Below are positions 34,769 to 43,287 of a stretch of 64,000 bases of DNA, one piece after another. Position 1 is the first letter of the stretch, and every line of letters begins with the position of its first letter. Source of the DNA: Clostridia bacterium. GTDB taxonomy: Bacteria > Bacillota > Clostridia > UBA1381. Position numbers and translations under genes: made by a program. The notes under the pieces are model-generated. The model had not been told where the DNA came from. It did no database searches and was given only the letters and a program-made list of their open reading frames with translations. The stretch lies in assembly GCA_017415105.1 (NCBI GenBank), contig JAFQJD010000007.1:1-64000 (forward strand). Reading direction: 5' to 3'.

Positions 34769-34821
34769 TATCATAATTGGTGTATTGTATATTAAATTAT
34801 AAATATAAGGAGAGAATGACT

Positions 34822-36363
34822 ATGAAGAAGTTATTATCATTTATTATTGCATCAGCACTTTCACTGTCATCTGTTGGTGCAGTTTTTGCGGCACCGAATG
34901 TTTTCGGAATTGAACCGGAAACTACAGTTGACGTTGGTCTTGATGTAAAGATTAAAGGAACAACAGGCGAGTATGGCGATTATGCTACAGCAGAAAATCC
35001 GTACATAAGCTATGTGGTGTCCTTGACATCTGAAGGCACAATCAATGCAAAAGCAACTCTTGATATGAGTGAGGTTGCAGCAAAGTGGAATGAGTATATT
35101 GATGCGGCTGTTTCAAAGGGAGTGCCGAGAGCTACAGCTTTGGGATATACCGAACTCGATGAGAGTAGATTTTATCTGAAGGTTACTACTAACCCTGCTA
35201 TTACAAACATACAGGGCAGAAACCTTACACTTAGCTGGAGTGACAAGGCACGAGAGCTTTTTGAGCAGGAAGGCCTTGCAGATTATGAAGAAACGGTTAG
35301 CGGTAACACATATACCGTTACAATGAAGGTTAAGGGAACAAACGCACAGCTTGATGCATTTTTCAACTCAAACCCGATGGCAGAGATTTCACTTGAAATC
35401 CCGGGCACGACAGTAACCGGAATTGGTGGTCCGTATGCTATTGAGTCAGAGTTTACAGGAACAATTGACATTGATGTTCCGGGTGATGAGAACGATATGG
35501 TTGTTAGATTCAGTGATACTGACACAAACTATGTAAAACAGCTTCTTGCATCAGTGCCTGGTCCTGTTGGCGGCGGTGGCGTAGTGAGACCTGTTGCAAC
35601 ACCTACACCGACAGTAGCTCCGACAGAGGCTCCGACAGCAACACCTGAACCACAGCTTGACGGAACAGCTAATGGCGCAAAGCTTAACTATGAAGATCAC
35701 TATGCATATATTATAGGATATGACGATCAGTACGGCAAAGATGAAGTAAGACCTGAAAATCCGATAACACGTGCTGAGGTTGCAACAATCTTCTACAGAT
35801 TGCTTGATGATGAATCACGTGAGAAGTTCAGAACACAGGAGAATGAGTTCTCGGATGTAAACGAGGGCGACTGGTATAACAACAACATCTCAACAGTTGC
35901 AGCAGCAGGTATTGTAAACGGTTATGATGACGGAACATTCCTGCCGAACAACAAGATAACAAGAGCTGAATTTGCAACAATTGCTGCAAGATTTACGTCA
36001 TTGGTACATGAGGGCGAGAACCTCTTTACAGATATTGACGGACACTGGGCGGCAGAATATATAAATAATGCTGCAATTACAGGCTGGGTAAACGGCTATG
36101 ATGACGGAACATTCAAGCCGAACGCCGAGATAACAAGAGCAGAGGCTATAACACTTATAAACAGAGTTCTTTATAGATATGTTCTGGAAGAAGACTTGCA
36201 TGAGGATATGATTGTATGGTCGGATAATACCCCTGACAAGTGGTATTACACAGCTGTTCAGGAGGCTACAAACTCACACGAATATGATCGTGAGCATATA
36301 GGAGAATATGAGACTCATACTGCAATTACAGAACCTCATGACTGGGAGTCACATGAACAGTAA
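34822..36363 (+). CDS. SLH-anchored surface protein with uncharacterised N-terminal domain
   Basis: A 513-residue exported protein. Residues 1-23 are a signal peptide (cleavage near VFAAP). Residues ~25-245 form a beta-rich domain I do not recognise, possibly immunoglobulin-like (VDVGLDVKIKGTTGEYG, IPGTTVTGIGGPYA). A Pro/Thr linker (ATPTPTVAPTEAPTATPEP) follows, then three SLH repeats (RPENPITRAEVA, LPNNKITRAEFA, KPNAEITRAEAI). The ATG at 34822 is 7 nt from AAGGAGAG. Codon use favours fewer alternatives than its neighbours, which fits an abundant envelope protein. Confidence 0.85.
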   Translation: MKKLLSFIIASALSLSSVGAVFAAPNVFGIEPETTVDVGLDVKIKGTTGEYGDYATAENPYISYVVSLTSEGTINAKATLDMSEVAAKWNEYIDAAVSKGVPRATALGYTELDESRFYLKVTTNPAITNIQGRNLTLSWSDKARELFEQEGLADYEETVSGNTYTVTMKVKGTNAQLDAFFNSNPMAEISLEIPGTTVTGIGGPYAIESEFTGTIDIDVPGDENDMVVRFSDTDTNYVKQLLASVPGPVGGGGVVRPVATPTPTVAPTEAPTATPEPQLDGTANGAKLNYEDHYAYIIGYDDQYGKDEVRPENPITRAEVATIFYRLLDDESREKFRTQENEFSDVNEGDWYNNNISTVAAAGIVNGYDDGTFLPNNKITRAEFATIAARFTSLVHEGENLFTDIDGHWAAEYINNAAITGWVNGYDDGTFKPNAEITRAEAITLINRVLYRYVLEEDLHEDMIVWSDNTPDKWYYTAVQEATNSHEYDREHIGEYETHTAITEPHDWESHEQ

Positions 36364-36370
36364 ATAAGAT

Positions 36371-36404
36371 AAAGAACTGAGCCTCTGGGTTCAGTTCTTT
36401 GTTT
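36371..36404 (+). terminator. Terminator after the SLH surface protein gene
   Basis: AAAGAACTGAGCC (36371-36383) pairs with GGTTCAGTTCTTT (36388-36400) with one G-T pair and a TCTG loop. It ends in a short T-rich run. Confidence 0.75.
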
Positions 36405-36447
36405 GGCTAATGCGCTTAGGAAATTACAGTGAAAGGAAGTCTTAATT

Positions 36448-38955
36448 ATGAGATTAGCAAAAATCATTTCGGCAATTGCTATTGCGATTTGTACTTTTGC
36501 TACAGCAACAGCAGTATATGCCACAGAGACAAGCGAATTACCGACAAGCCTAATAAACGGTAGCTTTGAGATACCGGTTGTTGGTGAGATATCAAAGACT
36601 GACGGTGATTTAAGCTCCGGTACTCAAGGTGCGTGGTATCTGCAGACTAATGAAGGTTTTGAGGAAATGGCTAAAAATCAGGGCTATGACGGATTTGGTT
36701 GGAGAACTACTGCGTATGACGAGAAAATTGAGCTTGTTTCTGTAAACCGTGCTGATACCTCAGGATATAAGGTAGAGCCATATGACGGTGATCAATTTGC
36801 AGAACTTATTGCTGAGGAACAGTCATCAATATACCAGACTATATCGACCACAACCGTGGGTGAGGTGTTTAACTGGAAGCTTGCTCATGCGGGACGTTCT
36901 ACAAAGGATACAATGGGTCTTTTTATAGGCCCTGCACAAGCCAATTATCAGAAAAACATTGCTGCAGGTAACGATATCTTTATGTGGATGGCAGAGCTTA
37001 TAAAGAATACATCACAGATTGACTGGGAAACTGCAGAGGTAGGATATACAAAGCATACGGTTTATTCGCGGGAAGATATAGATTTATCAGAGGTTACAAG
37101 TCAGAATTATACAGAATATTTCTCATTCACAAAAACAGCGGAAATAAATCAGGAATGGCGTTGTTGGCTTATTACCGACGATGCAGGAGTATGGGGTGAG
37201 TATAGTGACTTTTACACTGTACCTGATGACCAACCGGAAACAACCTTTGCATTTACGGCAATTACCGGATATGAAAACTATCCGACAATAAAAGGGCAGT
37301 ATAATGAGGGGAACCTGCTTGATGCCATCAGCTTTGCAACCTTCTATCCGCTGCGTGTTGCAACAACGCAGGGTGGTACAGGTACTGTAAGTGCAGGCGA
37401 AACAACGCAAGAGGTTTCTTATGATGCTGACTATACCGGTATTTTTGATGACGGTACTGTTGTAACAGTTACTGCCATTCCGCAAGAGGGTTATCATCTT
37501 CTGGGTATGTATATTAACGGCGTGTTCTGTACAGGGGATGATGCAGGGCATTTTACCGATTTAGGTGACGGAGTATATTCTCATACAGTAACAATGGATA
37601 CGGCAAGATATGTTCAGCTTGTTTTTGCAAAAGAGGGAACGGTTATATATGACCCTAACGGCGGAACATTCCGTGACTCTCCAGAGGATACCGAAATAAG
37701 AATGGCGTCGGTTGCAGACGAGGAAAATAACACATACGAAAAATGGGCAAATACGGAGGACGCACTGCCGCCAAACGATAAAACGCGGTTTATAGGCTGG
37801 TATGTGGGACGTATTGCATATAATGGTGCAGCAGGCGGTGCACTGATAACAAGCGACCATACTGTTACATATAATACCGGCACAGTGCCCGGTGATACAA
37901 GTGATGACACCATTGACCTTGACTATACGCTTGCGGTAAGAAACGCATCAAGCAGTCAGGCTTTTGACCTTAGTGACGGTCTTGTAATGATTGCCGAATG
38001 GGAATATCTGCAGGAAACTGCTGTCAGGACGAAGCCCATGGAGGACGGTCATTATTTAGACGATAACACGGGCGGATATGTAACGCAGACAATTGCTGAT
38101 ATTGATTCGGACAGAGTTCGTGATAATGGCTACGGAAGACTTCGGGATGTTGTAACCCTTCATGCAAAAGCCAACGATGGTTACCGTTTCAGAGGCTGGT
38201 ATGATACAGAAGGAAATCTGCTATCGATAAGAGATGTTTATGAATACGAGGTTTCGGGTCATACTATAGTTTATGCGTATTTCAGTGAATTGCATCATCC
38301 GATTGTATCGTTTGTATCAGCAACCGGCAATGAGCTTCTTAACGGACAGAGTACGCATACAATTTATTGCGGAACAGGTGTGACACCTGAATCGGCTCTT
38401 ACGGGAATTGGCGGAGAAAATGTGTACGGAAGCACTATATCAACGGGCTTCATAACAAGACAGTTACTTGATCCGGCACATAAATATGCATATAGTCAGT
38501 GGTCGATAATCATTCCTGTACCTGACGGTGAAAATTCGGTATTTATAAAGAAATCTTCAGATGCGACAAGCAGTAATTTCGTTTTTGATGCAACTCCTGT
38601 AATTGAAGATGCATCAGGCGTTCAGGTGAATAAGGGAAATATATATAAAGTAACCTCTTTTGTGGATGGCTCAGATCATATTACAATCAATCTGTTCAAT
38701 ACTTTATTTATTCCTACTATTATGACATCAGAGGGCGAAATTGAACTTATATACGGTATCACACTTGACAGTATATATGCACCGGGTGCTCAGGCAACAC
38801 TTGATTTAAAAGAACACGTTTCAGATATGTTGTTTGAGTCGGTTGATATAACAGAGGATGGCGAAAAATTTAACCATTCCAAAACATTTGACGAATATCT
38901 GACTGATGCAGATAATAAATATTCAACTGCTAAACCAGTATCGGAGGCGAAATAA
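36448..38955 (+). CDS. Large exported protein with Listeria-Bacteroides-type repeats
   Basis: An 835-residue exported protein. After a signal peptide (residues ~1-26, ending AVYA) comes a carbohydrate-binding-like segment opening LINGSFEIPVVGE (~30-270), then InlB-B/Listeria-Bacteroides-type beta repeats with the GY-x-F-x-GWY pattern (EGYHLLGMYINGV, DKTRFIGWYVG, NDGYRFRGWYD) between ~300 and 630. The last ~200 residues are unassigned. It has no SLH, LPXTG or membrane anchor, so it may be secreted or held by a partner. The small peptide gene begins directly after its stop. Confidence 0.78.
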   Translation: MRLAKIISAIAIAICTFATATAVYATETSELPTSLINGSFEIPVVGEISKTDGDLSSGTQGAWYLQTNEGFEEMAKNQGYDGFGWRTTAYDEKIELVSVNRADTSGYKVEPYDGDQFAELIAEEQSSIYQTISTTTVGEVFNWKLAHAGRSTKDTMGLFIGPAQANYQKNIAAGNDIFMWMAELIKNTSQIDWETAEVGYTKHTVYSREDIDLSEVTSQNYTEYFSFTKTAEINQEWRCWLITDDAGVWGEYSDFYTVPDDQPETTFAFTAITGYENYPTIKGQYNEGNLLDAISFATFYPLRVATTQGGTGTVSAGETTQEVSYDADYTGIFDDGTVVTVTAIPQEGYHLLGMYINGVFCTGDDAGHFTDLGDGVYSHTVTMDTARYVQLVFAKEGTVIYDPNGGTFRDSPEDTEIRMASVADEENNTYEKWANTEDALPPNDKTRFIGWYVGRIAYNGAAGGALITSDHTVTYNTGTVPGDTSDDTIDLDYTLAVRNASSSQAFDLSDGLVMIAEWEYLQETAVRTKPMEDGHYLDDNTGGYVTQTIADIDSDRVRDNGYGRLRDVVTLHAKANDGYRFRGWYDTEGNLLSIRDVYEYEVSGHTIVYAYFSELHHPIVSFVSATGNELLNGQSTHTIYCGTGVTPESALTGIGGENVYGSTISTGFITRQLLDPAHKYAYSQWSIIIPVPDGENSVFIKKSSDATSSNFVFDATPVIEDASGVQVNKGNIYKVTSFVDGSDHITINLFNTLFIPTIMTSEGEIELIYGITLDSIYAPGAQATLDLKEHVSDMLFESVDITEDGEKFNHSKTFDEYLTDADNKYSTAKPVSEAK

Positions 38956-38956
38956 A

Positions 38957-39139
38957 ATGAAAAAATATGTGACTCCGAAAATACAGGTATATCATTTTAT
39001 AGACCGCATTGCGACTGCTGAAGTATCGCCACTGAGCGAAGTGTATGCAGCGGGGAGCACAAACTCGGTTATATTGAACGGTGCGAAGGCACAAAGAACA
39101 ACGACAGCAGATATTAAGGATATTCTTGAATTTAAGTAA
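38957..39139 (+). CDS. 60-residue peptide downstream of the large exported protein
   Basis: A 60-residue peptide that starts one nt after the preceding stop, with its own GGAGGCG (38942-38948). It begins MKKYVTPKIQVYHFIDRIAT and then has a small-residue middle (VYAAGSTNSVILNGAKAQR). Short peptides with the MKKY-x-x-PK-x-x-V start are common in gut Firmicutes and their role is not established; this is recalled, not searched. It lacks a signal peptide. It may be a partner or precursor peptide. A terminator follows at once. Confidence 0.7.
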   Translation: MKKYVTPKIQVYHFIDRIATAEVSPLSEVYAAGSTNSVILNGAKAQRTTTADIKDILEFK

Positions 39140-39142
39140 ACA

Positions 39143-39176
39143 AAAAAATCAAGTGGATTTTTCCACTTGATTTTTT
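39143..39176. terminator. Bidirectional terminator
   Basis: AAAAAATCAAGTGGA (39143-39157) pairs with TCCACTTGATTTTTT (39162-39176), loop TTTT. It serves the small peptide gene and the convergent deacetylase-like gene. Confidence 0.9.
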
Positions 39177-39180
39177 GTTG

Positions 39181-40377
39181 TTATTCTGCTTCTATTTCGT
39201 TACCTGATGCCGGTGGCAGAGTTGCCGTCTGCGGTGCAGGTGTTATTGTTGCAGGTTTTTGTGTAGGCTTCTTTGTAGCTGCCGGAGCAGTTGTAGCTGC
39301 CGGCTTTTTCGTAGCCTTTGGAGTTGCAGTCGCTGATGAGGGTTTCTTAGTTGATGTTGGCTTCTTTGTCGGACGCTCACTGTCTTCGTCCTCATCCTCA
39401 TCTGATGGGGTGTTGCCCTCTTCGTCCTCAAATTCTGCTTCTTCGTCTTCGTACTCTATTTCATTGATGAACTCTATCTCATCAAGTCTGCTGAATGTAT
39501 AGCCTTTTTCCATAAGATACTCTATAAGGTTGCCGAGCATCTTCGGTGTTGCCGTGTTCTCTTCCTTGTTGTTAAGCTGTATAACAAGGTTATTGAGGTC
39601 AGGCTCGTTGTTCTTGTAATAAGTCATAAGCTGTTCTGCTGAACGTGCTGTATTTGAATCGCCTACGCCTGCGTTCCAGTCGCAGTAGTAATATCCGTTC
39701 TCTGCAAGCTCGTCTTTGTATCTCTGCTTCTCTGAACCAAATGCCGAGTTCTCATAGCTTCCGCCGAGGAATCTGTAAAGCTTTATAGGCTTCTTTTTGT
39801 CCGGTGTATTTTCAACTATAAGGTCGTAAGTTTCTTCAACTTCATCCATAAAGGTCGTTTTGTCTGCATATAATATATCAGCATTACCGGATTTTGAAAG
39901 CGGAAGGACAAGATGACCTTCTTCAATAGCACGTGTACATAGATAGGGGTTGTCCTTTATGTCAGTGCCGTTCATAAAGAATGTAGCTTTTACATTGTAT
40001 CTTCTCAATACATCAAGTATTGCAGGTGTAACATCCTCTGACGGGCCATTATCGAATGTGAGATATACATGGTCAGTCTGACCTGAATCCTTTATAATGT
40101 CGAGATAGTTGTTTCTGCCCTCCTTAGGCTCGGGCATTGACGGATCAAACTTTGCTTCCTCGTCGTTTTTATCCGGCACCTCTGTTACTACCGGAGCAGT
40201 GTTTTCTTCTGAAGGTTTGTTTGCACACTTCGCGATATTAAAAATCAGAAGAAATGCCAGAAATGCAATTGCTATTATTAAAACTATACGTTGTATTTTT
40301 CTTTGCCGTTCTCTCTTTTTATGTTGCATTTTAAGGCGTTCACGTCGCCTTGCTTCAAAATCCTGTGATAATGCCAC
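39181..40377 (-). CDS. Membrane-anchored NodB-like protein with degenerate active site
   Basis: A 398-residue protein: a basic N-terminus, one membrane segment (about residues 33-52, IVLIIAIAFLAFLLIFNIA), a polysaccharide-deacetylase fold (~100-300), and a Lys/Pro/Thr/Ala-rich tail (~325-398) that may sit in the wall. The usual metal Asp of TFDDGP is Asn110 (TFDNGPS). The H-x-x-x-H motif is absent (EEGHLVLPLSKSG), and the LxH block is LVIQLNN. It is therefore probably not a working deacetylase. I chose the GTG at 40377 because GAGGTGAAA precedes it. It is divergent from pdaA. Confidence 0.82.
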   Translation of the reverse strand: MALSQDFEARRRERLKMQHKKRERQRKIQRIVLIIAIAFLAFLLIFNIAKCANKPSEENTAPVVTEVPDKNDEEAKFDPSMPEPKEGRNNYLDIIKDSGQTDHVYLTFDNGPSEDVTPAILDVLRRYNVKATFFMNGTDIKDNPYLCTRAIEEGHLVLPLSKSGNADILYADKTTFMDEVEETYDLIVENTPDKKKPIKLYRFLGGSYENSAFGSEKQRYKDELAENGYYYCDWNAGVGDSNTARSAEQLMTYYKNNEPDLNNLVIQLNNKEENTATPKMLGNLIEYLMEKGYTFSRLDEIEFINEIEYEDEEAEFEDEEGNTPSDEDEDEDSERPTKKPTSTKKPSSATATPKATKKPAATTAPAATKKPTQKPATITPAPQTATLPPASGNEIEAE

Positions 40378-40431
40378 TTTTTTCACCTCGTATATAAAAT
40401 TAACAAACGGAGAAAATCTCCCTACAGGAGT

Positions 40432-40460
40432 ATTATACACTAAAGAGCACAAAAATTCAA
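40432..40460 (-). promoter_or_regulatory. Promoter of the NodB-like gene
   Basis: Minus strand: TTGAAT (40455-40460), 17-nt spacer, TATAAT (40432-40437). I found no clear sigma-A promoter for pdaA on the other strand, which would fit a sporulation sigma factor. Confidence 0.72.
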
Positions 40461-40504
40461 TGATTTTCTTTAAAAATTTTCAAAAAATAATAAGGAGTGA
40501 TAAA

Positions 40505-41293
40505 ATGCATAAGATTTTGGCAGTATTATGCACGTTAATGTTTTTTGTTACGGGTTGTTCGGAGTCGGGGAATACGGAAACTGTTGAAACATTATCAGAC
40601 TACGAAAGCTTAAGTACACAAGGGCAAGGCTGGGGATTTGTACGAAAGAAGGGCAAGGCACCTGACATCCCATCAGCACAGGTTGAGCTTTTGCGTAAGT
40701 ATAACGGCGAATACCTTGGAAAAGAGGATGAAAAGGCACTGTACCTGACCTTTGATGAAGGGTATGAAAACGGCTTTACGGCAGTAATCCTTGACGTTCT
40801 TGCAAAAACAAAAACACCTGCCGCATTTTTTGTGACAGGTCCGTACCTTGAAGGTCAAGAGGAGCTTGTAAAACGAATGATAGACGAGGGGCATACCGTA
40901 GGCAACCATACCGTAAACCATCTGAATTTACCCAATCAACCCCCTGAAACCGTGAGCGATGAAATAACAGAGCTGAACGAAATGTGTGAAGAAATGTACG
41001 GGTACAAGATGCAGTATATGCGTCCGCCGGAGGGTGAATTTTCTGAAAAGTCGCTTGCCGTTACAAACGATTTGGGGATGCGGACAATTATGTGGAGCTT
41101 TGCCTACAAGGACTGGGACATAAATAATCAGAAGGGTGCAGACTATGCATATGAGAGTGTGATGCCTTATCTGCACGACGGTGCAGTGATACTTCTGCAC
41201 GCCGTGTCGAGTGATAATGCATCTGCACTTGAACGGATCATTACAGATGCAAAAAAAGCGGGGTACACCTTTAAAACTCTGGATGAGTTATAA
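40505..41293 (+). CDS. pdaA: Delta-lactam-type peptidoglycan deacetylase (PdaA-like lipoprotein)
   Basis: A 262-residue lipoprotein (lipobox FVTGC) with a NodB domain of the PdaA subtype: LTFDEGYENG (D84/E85), GNHTVNH (H135, H139), YMRPPEGEFS and ILLHAVS. PdaA removes the acetyl group from N-acetylmuramate during muramic delta-lactam formation in spore cortex, so it points to sporulation. The TFD-x-GYENG variant is normal for this subfamily and not a defect. AAGGAGTGAT precedes the ATG; the in-frame reading further upstream overlaps the divergent gene and is rejected. Confidence 0.9.
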   Translation: MHKILAVLCTLMFFVTGCSESGNTETVETLSDYESLSTQGQGWGFVRKKGKAPDIPSAQVELLRKYNGEYLGKEDEKALYLTFDEGYENGFTAVILDVLAKTKTPAAFFVTGPYLEGQEELVKRMIDEGHTVGNHTVNHLNLPNQPPETVSDEITELNEMCEEMYGYKMQYMRPPEGEFSEKSLAVTNDLGMRTIMWSFAYKDWDINNQKGADYAYESVMPYLHDGAVILLHAVSSDNASALERIITDAKKAGYTFKTLDEL

Positions 41294-41531
41294 TACGGCA
41301 GGTTTCTTTTTCAAGCCTTACACTAACCGGATTTTTTGTGGTATTTATAACGGCTTTCGGGTACAGAAACAGAAGTGTGCGTAATCCGTATTCTGTTTCG
41401 GATTCAGAACGTGGCGAATAAAAAACTGTATGTACATTACGGTTTATGATGCTGTTTGCAATTAGGAGCATCAGTATAGAAATACCCGATATTATAACGA
41501 ATAACGAACAAATTACAACTAAAAATTCCAT
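41271..41531 (-). CDS. Small membrane protein of unknown function
   Basis: An 86-residue protein with one N-terminal membrane helix (VVICSLFVIISGISILMLLI) and a polar C-terminus (YSPRSESETEYGLRTLLFLY, then NPVSVRLEKETC). I do not recognise it. GAAAGGTTGTG lies just before the ATG, inside one arm of a perfect 14-bp inverted repeat. Its 3' end overlaps pdaA by 23 bases in the opposite direction. Confidence 0.6.
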   Translation of the reverse strand: MEFLVVICSLFVIISGISILMLLIANSIINRNVHTVFYSPRSESETEYGLRTLLFLYPKAVINTTKNPVSVRLEKETCRIITHPEF

Positions 41532-41533
41532 AT

Positions 41534-41590
41534 AGCTTTCACAACCTTTCTTTTGTATAATATGAATATAAAACACAGGTTGTGAAAGCT
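41534..41590. promoter_or_regulatory. Perfect 14-bp inverted repeat before the small membrane protein
   Basis: AGCTTTCACAACCT (41534-41547) and AGGTTGTGAAAGCT (41577-41590) are separated by 29 nt. On the minus strand the arm nearest the gene contains its ribosome site, so a hairpin could hide it. Alternatively it is a protein operator lying before the ABC-F promoter. Confidence 0.6.
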
Positions 41591-41600
41591 TTTGTTGTAC

Positions 41601-41629
41601 TTGACAAATATATGGAATTTTAGTATAAT
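41601..41629 (+). promoter_or_regulatory. Promoter of the ABC-F gene
   Basis: TTGACA (41601-41606), 17-nt spacer, TATAAT (41624-41629). Confidence 0.87.
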
Positions 41630-41670
41630 ATACGTTGAATAATAATGTATTAAAAAGTACGAGGTAAATA

Positions 41671-43284
41671 ATGATTACAGTAACAAATTTAAGCGTGAAT
41701 TTTGACGGTCAGCCGTTGTTTAAGGATGTAGATTTGAAATTCACACCGGGCAACTGCTATGGTGTTATAGGTGCAAACGGTGCAGGCAAGTCCACGTTTT
41801 TAAGAGTGCTTTCGGGCGACCTTGATTCAACATCGGGTGATGTGTCTATTGCACCCAACTGCCGTATGTCAGTTCTTAAGCAGGACCACTTTGAGTTTGA
41901 TGAGTACACAGTATTGGACACTGTCATAATGGGTAACAAAAAGCTCTATGACATAATGAAAGAAAAGGATGCTCTTTATATGAAAGAGGACTTTTCTGAT
42001 GAGGATGGCATCCGTGCCGCAGAGCTTGAAGCAGAGTTTGCGGAAATGGACGGTTGGGAAGCAGAATCTGATGCATCAAAGCTGATACAGGGACTCGGAC
42101 TTCCTGAGAGCCTGTTATATTCAAATATGGCAGACCTCGGCGGTAACGAAAAGGTCAAGGTTCTTTTAGCACAGGCACTTTTCGGCAACCCCGACATCAT
42201 ACTTCTTGACGAGCCTACAAACCATCTTGACATAAACGCTGTTGAATGGCTTGAGGACTTTCTGATGGACTATGAGGGTACGGTTATAGTTGTATCGCAT
42301 GACAGATATTTCTTGAATGTTGTTTGTACCCATATGGTTGATATTGACTACGGTAAGATAAAAATGTATGTCGGAAACTATGAGTTCTGGTACGAATCAT
42401 CACAGCTTGTTCAGAAAATGATAAAACAGCAGAACAAGCGAAATGAAGAAAAAATAAAGGAGCTTGAAACATTTATTCAGCGATTCTCGGCAAATAAGTC
42501 AAAGTCGAAGCAGGCAACAAGCCGTAAGAAAATGCTGGACAAGCTTACTGTAAACGAAATGCCGGCATCATCACGCCGTTATCCTTTTGTCGGCTTTGAG
42601 ATGGACCGTGAGGCAGGAAAGGACCTCCTTACAGTAACAGAGATTTCAAAGAGCTTAAACGGCGAGATGTTGTTCGATAAAATATCATTCACGCTTAACC
42701 ACGGCGACAAGATTGCAATAATCGGCGAGAATGAGCTTGCGGTTACTGCGCTCTTGAAAATTCTTGCCGAAGAGGACGAGCCGGATTCAGGTGAAATCAA
42801 GTGGGGTGTAAGCACATCACGCAGTTATTTCCCGAAGGACAATAACGAGTATTTTGAGGGCTCGACGTTAAACCTTTGCGACTGGTTAAGACAGTATTCA
42901 AAGCCCGGATTTGAAACGCAGAACGACACGTATATACGAGGCTTTCTTGGCAGAATGTTGTTCTCGGGTGATGATGTTTTCAAGCAGGTAAAGGTGCTTT
43001 CAGGTGGCGAAAAGGTGCGTTGTATGCTCTCACGTATGATGCTTTTCGGCTCAAACGTACTGTTGCTTGACCAGCCTACAAACCATCTTGACCTTGAGTC
43101 AATTACTGCAGTGAACAACGGTCTTGCAGCGTTCAAGGGTAATGTAATTTTTGCATCGCACGACCACGAGTTTATGAACACAATCGCAAACCGTATTATA
43201 AGAATAAATGCGGACGGAAGCATCACAGACAGAATGTGTACCTATGACGAGTATTTAGAGAAACTGAAGAATGGTGAGGTGTAA
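41671..43284 (+). CDS. ABC-F family ATPase
   Basis: A 537-residue soluble protein with two ATP-binding cassettes and no membrane segments, joined by a charged linker (about 240-310). The first cassette has GANGAGKSTFL, LGGNEKVKV in place of LSGGQ, and ILLDEPTNHLD. The second has LSGGEKVR and LLDQPTNHLD, but its Walker A reads GENELAVTALLK, without the Lys and Ser/Thr. ABC-F proteins act on ribosomes in translation or antibiotic protection. This looks like the YkpA/YbiT-like housekeeping group. It is followed after 3 nt by thyA. Confidence 0.9.
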   Translation: MITVTNLSVNFDGQPLFKDVDLKFTPGNCYGVIGANGAGKSTFLRVLSGDLDSTSGDVSIAPNCRMSVLKQDHFEFDEYTVLDTVIMGNKKLYDIMKEKDALYMKEDFSDEDGIRAAELEAEFAEMDGWEAESDASKLIQGLGLPESLLYSNMADLGGNEKVKVLLAQALFGNPDIILLDEPTNHLDINAVEWLEDFLMDYEGTVIVVSHDRYFLNVVCTHMVDIDYGKIKMYVGNYEFWYESSQLVQKMIKQQNKRNEEKIKELETFIQRFSANKSKSKQATSRKKMLDKLTVNEMPASSRRYPFVGFEMDREAGKDLLTVTEISKSLNGEMLFDKISFTLNHGDKIAIIGENELAVTALLKILAEEDEPDSGEIKWGVSTSRSYFPKDNNEYFEGSTLNLCDWLRQYSKPGFETQNDTYIRGFLGRMLFSGDDVFKQVKVLSGGEKVRCMLSRMMLFGSNVLLLDQPTNHLDLESITAVNNGLAAFKGNVIFASHDHEFMNTIANRIIRINADGSITDRMCTYDEYLEKLKNGEV

Positions 43285-43287
43285 CCA

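Noticed and set aside
40109-40504. In-frame upstream extension of pdaA
   Set aside because: It overlaps the divergent NodB-like gene and its promoter. The ATG at 40505 has AAGGAGTGAT and begins a lipoprotein signal.
40740-40790. PdaA TFDEGYENG motif as an inactivating change
   Set aside because: The TFD-x-GYENG form is characteristic of the PdaA subfamily, and the zinc histidines are present.
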